Source: Desulfovibrio aminophilus
GTDB lineage: Bacteria > Desulfobacterota > Desulfovibrionia > Desulfovibrionales > Desulfovibrionaceae
Length of the DNA stretch: 64,000 bases
NCBI RefSeq assembly: GCF_023660105.1
Contig: NZ_JAMHGA010000038.1
Span: forward strand, 62,001 to 126,000
Direction of reading: 5' to 3'
The position numbers and the translations under genes are program-made. The notes below the pieces were generated by a model that saw nothing but the letters and a program-made list of their open reading frames with translations, was not told the origin of the DNA and searched no databases. How positions within the stretch are numbered: the stretch's first letter is position 1; each line of letters starts with the position of its first letter. Positions 60,501 to 64,000 of the stretch are shown piece after piece.

Positions 60501-62035
60501 TCCCGTTTCTCCTCCTTGGTCTTCTCAAGACGGTTCAGGGCCGTGATGAAGGCCTGGGCGCTGGCCACCAGCACGTCCTCGCTGGTGCCGCGCCCCACGG
60601 CCTTGAAACCGTTGTCGGCGATGCGCACGGTGACCGCGCCCTGGGCGTCCGTTCCGCCCGTGACCGCGTTCACCTGGTAGCGTTCCAGGGTGGGCGTCAT
60701 GCCCACCATCCGGCCGATGCACTTGAAGATGGCGTCCACCGGGCCCTCGCCGAAGGCCGAGCCGCGCCGCGTCTCCACGCCGTCCGGGGTGACGAACTCC
60801 ATGACCACGGCGGCGTGCGGCGGCACCCCGCCCGTGGCCGAGAACACGCTCATGTCCTTGAGGCGGTACTTGTCGCGGCGGCGGTAGACCTTCTCCAGGA
60901 CCAGGGCCTCCACGTCCTCGTCGAAGACCTGCTCCTTCTTGTCCGCCAGCTCCTTGACCGCGCCGAAGACCACGGCCAGCTGCTGCTCGTCCAGGGAGTA
61001 GCCCAGCTCCTCGATCTTGCGCTTGATGGCGTGGGACCCGGAGTGTTTGCCGATGACCATCTCCGTGCCGGAGCGGCCCACGGACTGCGGGGTCATGATC
61101 TCGTAGGTCAGACGGTTTTTCAACACCCCGTCCTGGTGGATGCCGGATTCGTGGGCGAAGGCGTTGGGGCCCACGATGGCCTTGTACGGCGGGATGGGCT
61201 GGCCGATGATCTGCGAAAGCCTGCGGCAGGCCGGGTAGATCTGCTCGGTCTTGATCTTCGTCTCATAGGGGTAGACGTCCGGCCGGGTGTGCATGGCCAT
61301 GACCACTTCCTCGAGGGCCACATTGCCCGCGCGTTCGCCGATGCCCAGCACCGTGCCCTCGATCTGCCGGGCGCCGGCCCGGATGGCCGCCAGGGTGTTG
61401 GCCGCGGCCAGGCCCAGGTCGTTGTGGCAGTGCACGCTGAAGGCGACCTTGTCCGCGCCCTCCACGTTCCGGATCAGGAAGGCGATCAGCTCGGCGTACT
61501 CGTGGGGCTGGATGTAGCCCACGGTGTCCGGGATGTTCAGGACCTTGGCCCCGGCCTTGACCGCCACGGAGCAGACCTTGGCCAGGAAGCCCCAGTCCGA
61601 ACGCGAGGCGTCCTCGGCCGAGAACTCCACGTTGGACGTGTGCCGCACCGCGTGGCGCACGGCCGCGTCGGCCATTTCCAGGACCTGCTCCGGGGTCTTG
61701 CGGAGCTTGTGCTTCATGTGGATGTCGGAGGTGGCCAGGAAGGTGTGGATGCGAGGGTTCTTGGCATCCCTGATGGCCTCCCAGCCCCGGTCGATGTCCG
61801 CGGGCATGGCCCGGCAGAGTCCGGCCACCTGGACCGCGTCCACGGCCTTGGCTATGGCCCGCACGGCCTCGAAATCGCCCTGGCTGGCGGCCGGGAATCC
61901 GGCCTCGATGATGTCCACGCCGAGCGTCTCCAGCTGGCGGGCCATGCTCACCTTTTCCTGGATGTTCATGGTCGCGCCCGGGGACTGCTCGCCGTCGCGC
62001 AAGGTGGTGTCGAAGACAAAGATGCGCTCAGCCAT
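60485..62035 (-). CDS. leuA: 2-isopropylmalate synthase
   Basis: LeuA condenses acetyl-CoA with 2-oxoisovalerate, the first and regulated step of leucine synthesis. I start at ATG 62035: GGAGG lies 7 bases upstream. The 516-residue product has the catalytic DTTLRDGEQSPGATMN, metal ligands in FSVHCHNDLGLA, GKHSGSHAIKRK and a C-terminal LeuA allosteric domain (about 390-510), the site of leucine feedback. The TIM barrel is complete. It opens the leuACDB operon. Confidence 0.96.
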   Translation of the reverse strand: MAERIFVFDTTLRDGEQSPGATMNIQEKVSMARQLETLGVDIIEAGFPAASQGDFEAVRAIAKAVDAVQVAGLCRAMPADIDRGWEAIRDAKNPRIHTFLATSDIHMKHKLRKTPEQVLEMADAAVRHAVRHTSNVEFSAEDASRSDWGFLAKVCSVAVKAGAKVLNIPDTVGYIQPHEYAELIAFLIRNVEGADKVAFSVHCHNDLGLAAANTLAAIRAGARQIEGTVLGIGERAGNVALEEVVMAMHTRPDVYPYETKIKTEQIYPACRRLSQIIGQPIPPYKAIVGPNAFAHESGIHQDGVLKNRLTYEIMTPQSVGRSGTEMVIGKHSGSHAIKRKIEELGYSLDEQQLAVVFGAVKELADKKEQVFDEDVEALVLEKVYRRRDKYRLKDMSVFSATGGVPPHAAVVMEFVTPDGVETRRGSAFGEGPVDAIFKCIGRMVGMTPTLERYQVNAVTGGTDAQGAVTVRIADNGFKAVGRGTSEDVLVASAQAFITALNRLEKTKEEKRECPTL

Positions 62036-62054
62036 TTTCTTTCCTCCACTGACG

Positions 62055-62097
62055 CCCATCGTCCGATGGGTTTACTCTTGTCGATGCGTAAGGGCAA
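62055..62097 (-). promoter_or_regulatory. Possible leuA promoter with overlapping palindrome
   Basis: On the minus strand TTGCCC (62092-62097), 17 bases, TAAACC (62069-62074). A palindrome CCCATC-GTCC-GATGGG (62055-62070) touches the -10 box and covers the expected start. It could be an operator or a short RNA hairpin. I see no leucine-rich leader peptide. Confidence 0.4.
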
Positions 62098-62167
62098 CAC
62101 GCCGCGGCCGGGCCCTGGCCCGAATCCGTCGGCGACTGGTGACAGGTCGCGGAAAGCGGAAGTCAGG

Positions 62168-62929
62168 CTAGGATAGCTTGGGGGTCTCCCGTAGGAGCTT
62201 GGAGCCCCTGCGGGAAAGATAGAAGAGGGTGTAGAGAACGCCGGAGGCGATGTAGCCGAGGAAAAGCAGGAAGCCCAGCGCGCGCGGCCGGGAGGCCACG
62301 AGCACGAACAGCAGGATGGCGGTGACCATCGAGCTGAAGGGATGCGCCTTGAGGAAGCCGTATTCCTTGAAGGAGGCGAAGCGGATGGTGCTGACCATGA
62401 GGAAGGAGAGCATGTAGGTCAGGGTCAGGACCGTCAGGGCCAGCGGTCTGCCGCTCCAGGCCTCGGGGATGTATGGGGTGAAGAGGACCAGGGTGGCCAG
62501 GGTGCAGGCCTGGGCCGGGATGGGCAGGCCGATGAAGAACTTCTTGGAGATCACCTTGGTCTGGACGTTGAAGCGGGCCAGCCGGAGCGCGCCGCAGGCC
62601 ACGATGAGGAAGGCGGCCATGAGCCCGAGGCGGCCGAACTGCTGGAGTTTCCAGAAATAGACGAGCATGGCCGGGGTCACGCCGAAGGCCACGAGATCGG
62701 CCAGGGAATCGTACTGCACCCCGAATTCGCTGCTGGTGCCCGTGAGCCGGGCGACCTTGCCGTCCAGTCCGTCCAGGAGCCCGCTGCCCAGGATCGCCAG
62801 GGCGCACATCTCGAAACGGCCCTGCACGGCCCAGAGAATGCCCAGGAACCCCACGAACAGGCTGGCCGTGGTGAACAGGTTGGGCAGGATGTACACGCCC
62901 TTGTGGCGCGGCAGCGGTCTCTCGCTCAT
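62168..62929 (-). CDS. pssA: CDP-diacylglycerol--serine O-phosphatidyltransferase
   Basis: PssA makes phosphatidylserine at the inner membrane. The 253-residue protein has about seven to eight membrane helices. It carries the CDP-alcohol phosphotransferase motif: DGLDGKVARLTG (about 55-66), then Gly and the pair of Asp in FGVQYDSLADL (the D-G-x2-A-R-x8-G-x3-D-x3-D pattern is complete). It follows psd by 25 bases, its partner in phosphatidylethanolamine synthesis. Confidence 0.95.
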   Translation of the reverse strand: MSERPLPRHKGVYILPNLFTTASLFVGFLGILWAVQGRFEMCALAILGSGLLDGLDGKVARLTGTSSEFGVQYDSLADLVAFGVTPAMLVYFWKLQQFGRLGLMAAFLIVACGALRLARFNVQTKVISKKFFIGLPIPAQACTLATLVLFTPYIPEAWSGRPLALTVLTLTYMLSFLMVSTIRFASFKEYGFLKAHPFSSMVTAILLFVLVASRPRALGFLLFLGYIASGVLYTLFYLSRRGSKLLRETPKLS

Positions 62930-62954
62930 TTTCTCGTCACAGGCCCCGAGGAGG

Positions 62955-63596
62955 CTAACGCTTCACGGCGACCACGGTCTGGCCGGCGAACACCTGATCG
63001 CCGACGTACACGCTGCAATCGTAACCATCGGGCAGGTAAAGGTCAACTCGCGAGCCGAACTTGATCAGGCCGAACCGCTCGGCGCGCTTGAGCTTGTCGC
63101 CCTTCTCGGCCCAGCAGACGATGCGCCGGGCGATGAGCCCCGCGATCTGGACCACGGTGAAGCGCTGGTTGCCCTTGCCCACGATCTCCACCACGTTGCG
63201 CTCGTTGTCCTTGCTGGCCTTGTCCAGGGAGGCGTTGAAGAACTTGCCGGGGTGGTAGTGCAGGGCCTGGATGGTCCCGGACACGGGCATGCGGTTCACG
63301 TGCACGTCGAAGATGTTCATGAACACGCAGATGACCTGGCGGGCCTCGCCGGACACGGGGTCGGTCTCGCGGCCGATCTTGACGATCTTGCCGTCGGCCG
63401 GGGAGACCACGGCCTCGGCGTCCTCGGGCTGCACCCGCTCGGGATCACGGAAGAAGTTCAGGGCCAGCGCGGTCAAGACGAGCATGAGCACGGTCGGAAA
63501 CCACCACTCAAGGAGGGCGAAGACCAGGGTGCAGAAGGCCGCGAAAAAGATGTGGGGCAATCCCTCCAGGCTGACGCCCGCCGATGGCTTGAGCAT
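62955..63596 (-). CDS. psd: Phosphatidylserine decarboxylase proenzyme, short form
   Basis: Psd converts phosphatidylserine to phosphatidylethanolamine. The 213-residue product is the short (archaeal/Bacteroides-like) form, with one or two N-terminal membrane helices. The self-cleavage site is Gly181-Ser182 in KFGSRVDLYLPDG; cutting there creates the pyruvoyl group on the small subunit. VVSPADGKIVKIG and VHVNRMPVSG are conserved. It is the first gene of the psd-pssA pair; leuA follows after a gap with its own possible promoter. Confidence 0.95.
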   Translation of the reverse strand: MLKPSAGVSLEGLPHIFFAAFCTLVFALLEWWFPTVLMLVLTALALNFFRDPERVQPEDAEAVVSPADGKIVKIGRETDPVSGEARQVICVFMNIFDVHVNRMPVSGTIQALHYHPGKFFNASLDKASKDNERNVVEIVGKGNQRFTVVQIAGLIARRIVCWAEKGDKLKRAERFGLIKFGSRVDLYLPDGYDCSVYVGDQVFAGQTVVAVKR

Positions 63597-63695
63597 TGAC
63601 TCCTCCGCGCGATCGTTTCCGCATCCCTAACCGTGGCGGGCCGCGAGGTCAACAACCCCCTTCCAGGGCCGCCGCTTCTCGGGTATTCCCGGGGC

Positions 63696-64000
63696 ATGGA
63701 TCCGGTGACCCACGCCGCAACGGGCCTGCTCGCGGCCCAGGCCGTCCGGCGCGCCCTGCCCGGCGTGCGCCTGCTCCTGCCCGCCTGCCTGGCGGCGGCC
63801 CTGCTCCCGGACCTGGACAATTTCACCGGCGGCGACCCGGAACACTACCTGCTCTATCACCGGGCCCTGTCCCACTCCCTGCTCGCCGCGCCCCTCCTGG
63901 CCGCGATCCTGGCCGGGGCCTGGAAGCTCCTGGCCCGGGACGCGCCGCCCCTGAAGGCCTGGCTGCTCATGCTCGGCCTGGTGCTCGGGCACCTCTGGCT
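63696..64000 (+). CDS. YdjM-like metal-dependent membrane hydrolase (partial)
   Basis: The gene runs off the right edge; 101 codons are visible. It starts MDPVTHAATGLLAAQAVRRA, with the early Thr-His of the family. ALLPDLDNF carries the Asp pair, and HRALSHSLLAAPLLAA carries the His-x3-Ser-His motif of the YdjM/LexA-binding (DUF457) family of inner membrane putative metal hydrolases. Helices surround these motifs. TTCCAG (63662-63667) and TATTCC (63685-63690) are a weak promoter candidate. The physiological role is unknown. Confidence 0.85.
   Translation, partial: MDPVTHAATGLLAAQAVRRALPGVRLLLPACLAAALLPDLDNFTGGDPEHYLLYHRALSHSLLAAPLLAAILAGAWKLLARDAPPLKAWLLMLGLVLGHLW

Overview
This is a GC-rich, gene-dense chromosomal window with ordinary operon structure and no insertion sequence, prophage, CRISPR array or rRNA that I can see. 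The gene set points to a Gram-negative, flagellated, anaerobic sulfate reducer of the Desulfovibrionales type. It carries a DsrC protein with both C-terminal cysteines, a cytosolic four-subunit [NiFe] hydrogenase of the sulfhydrogenase (group 3b) layout, LpxC (outer membrane lipid A), a polar flagellar block, a DsbD-like reductant transporter and several redox enzymes. The genus cannot be fixed from sequence alone.

Layout. 1-155: end of a TonB-type protein. 378-453: tRNA-Lys(CTT). 553-4419: dsbD, an iron alcohol dehydrogenase, an AhpD-like protein and a DUF2867 protein, meeting an M24 peptidase (4416-5639, minus). 5718-9915: CoA-binding, cysteine-cluster and J-domain proteins, then hisH-hisF and a secreted protein. 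9976-13175 (minus): moaC, dnaJ, rpoZ and a DUF4340 protein. 13357-15086: TtcA-like protein and M23 peptidase. 15208-24670: flagellar operon fliR-flhB-flhA-flhF-flhG-fliA-cheY-fliL plus three unknowns, preceded by a good sigma-54 promoter. 24732-33418 (minus): lpxC, prmC, prfA, a DUF1385 protein, rpmE, dsrC, and a tightly packed set of response regulator, Tim44-like protein, methyltransferase and YcaO-TPR. 33547-35636: small membrane protein, HD hydrolase and thioredoxin-reductase-like flavoprotein. 35728-39261 (minus): iron-complex-type ABC importer with an FmdE-family protein. 39462-43471 (minus): hydrogenase hydBGDA. 43645-46184: tRNA-Val(CAC), trmL, rfbB and rfbD. 46186-50594 (minus): SulP-STAS-cNMP transporter with zinc ribbons and a CgeB-like glycosyltransferase. 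50779-51663: a glycosyltransferase behind a near-perfect sigma-28 promoter. 51724-56983 (minus): class IV aminotransferase, asd, metF, NUDIX and ABC-F. 57125-57564: GIY-YIG and a small membrane protein. 57601-63596 (minus): leuB, leuD, leuC, leuA, pssA and psd. 63696-end: start of a YdjM-like membrane hydrolase.

How the parts connect. The flagellar block makes FliA, and the matching FliA promoter lies 29 kb away before a glycosyltransferase, which suggests flagellum-linked glycosylation. The hydrogenase probably exchanges electrons between H2 and NAD(P)H. DsrC carries sulfur in sulfite reduction and lies just downstream of the YcaO/methyltransferase set, which looks like an uncharacterised protein-modification operon and is the most interesting candidate system in the window. 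Most other genes are housekeeping: histidine, leucine, aspartate-family, folate, phosphatidylethanolamine, lipid A, translation and chaperones.
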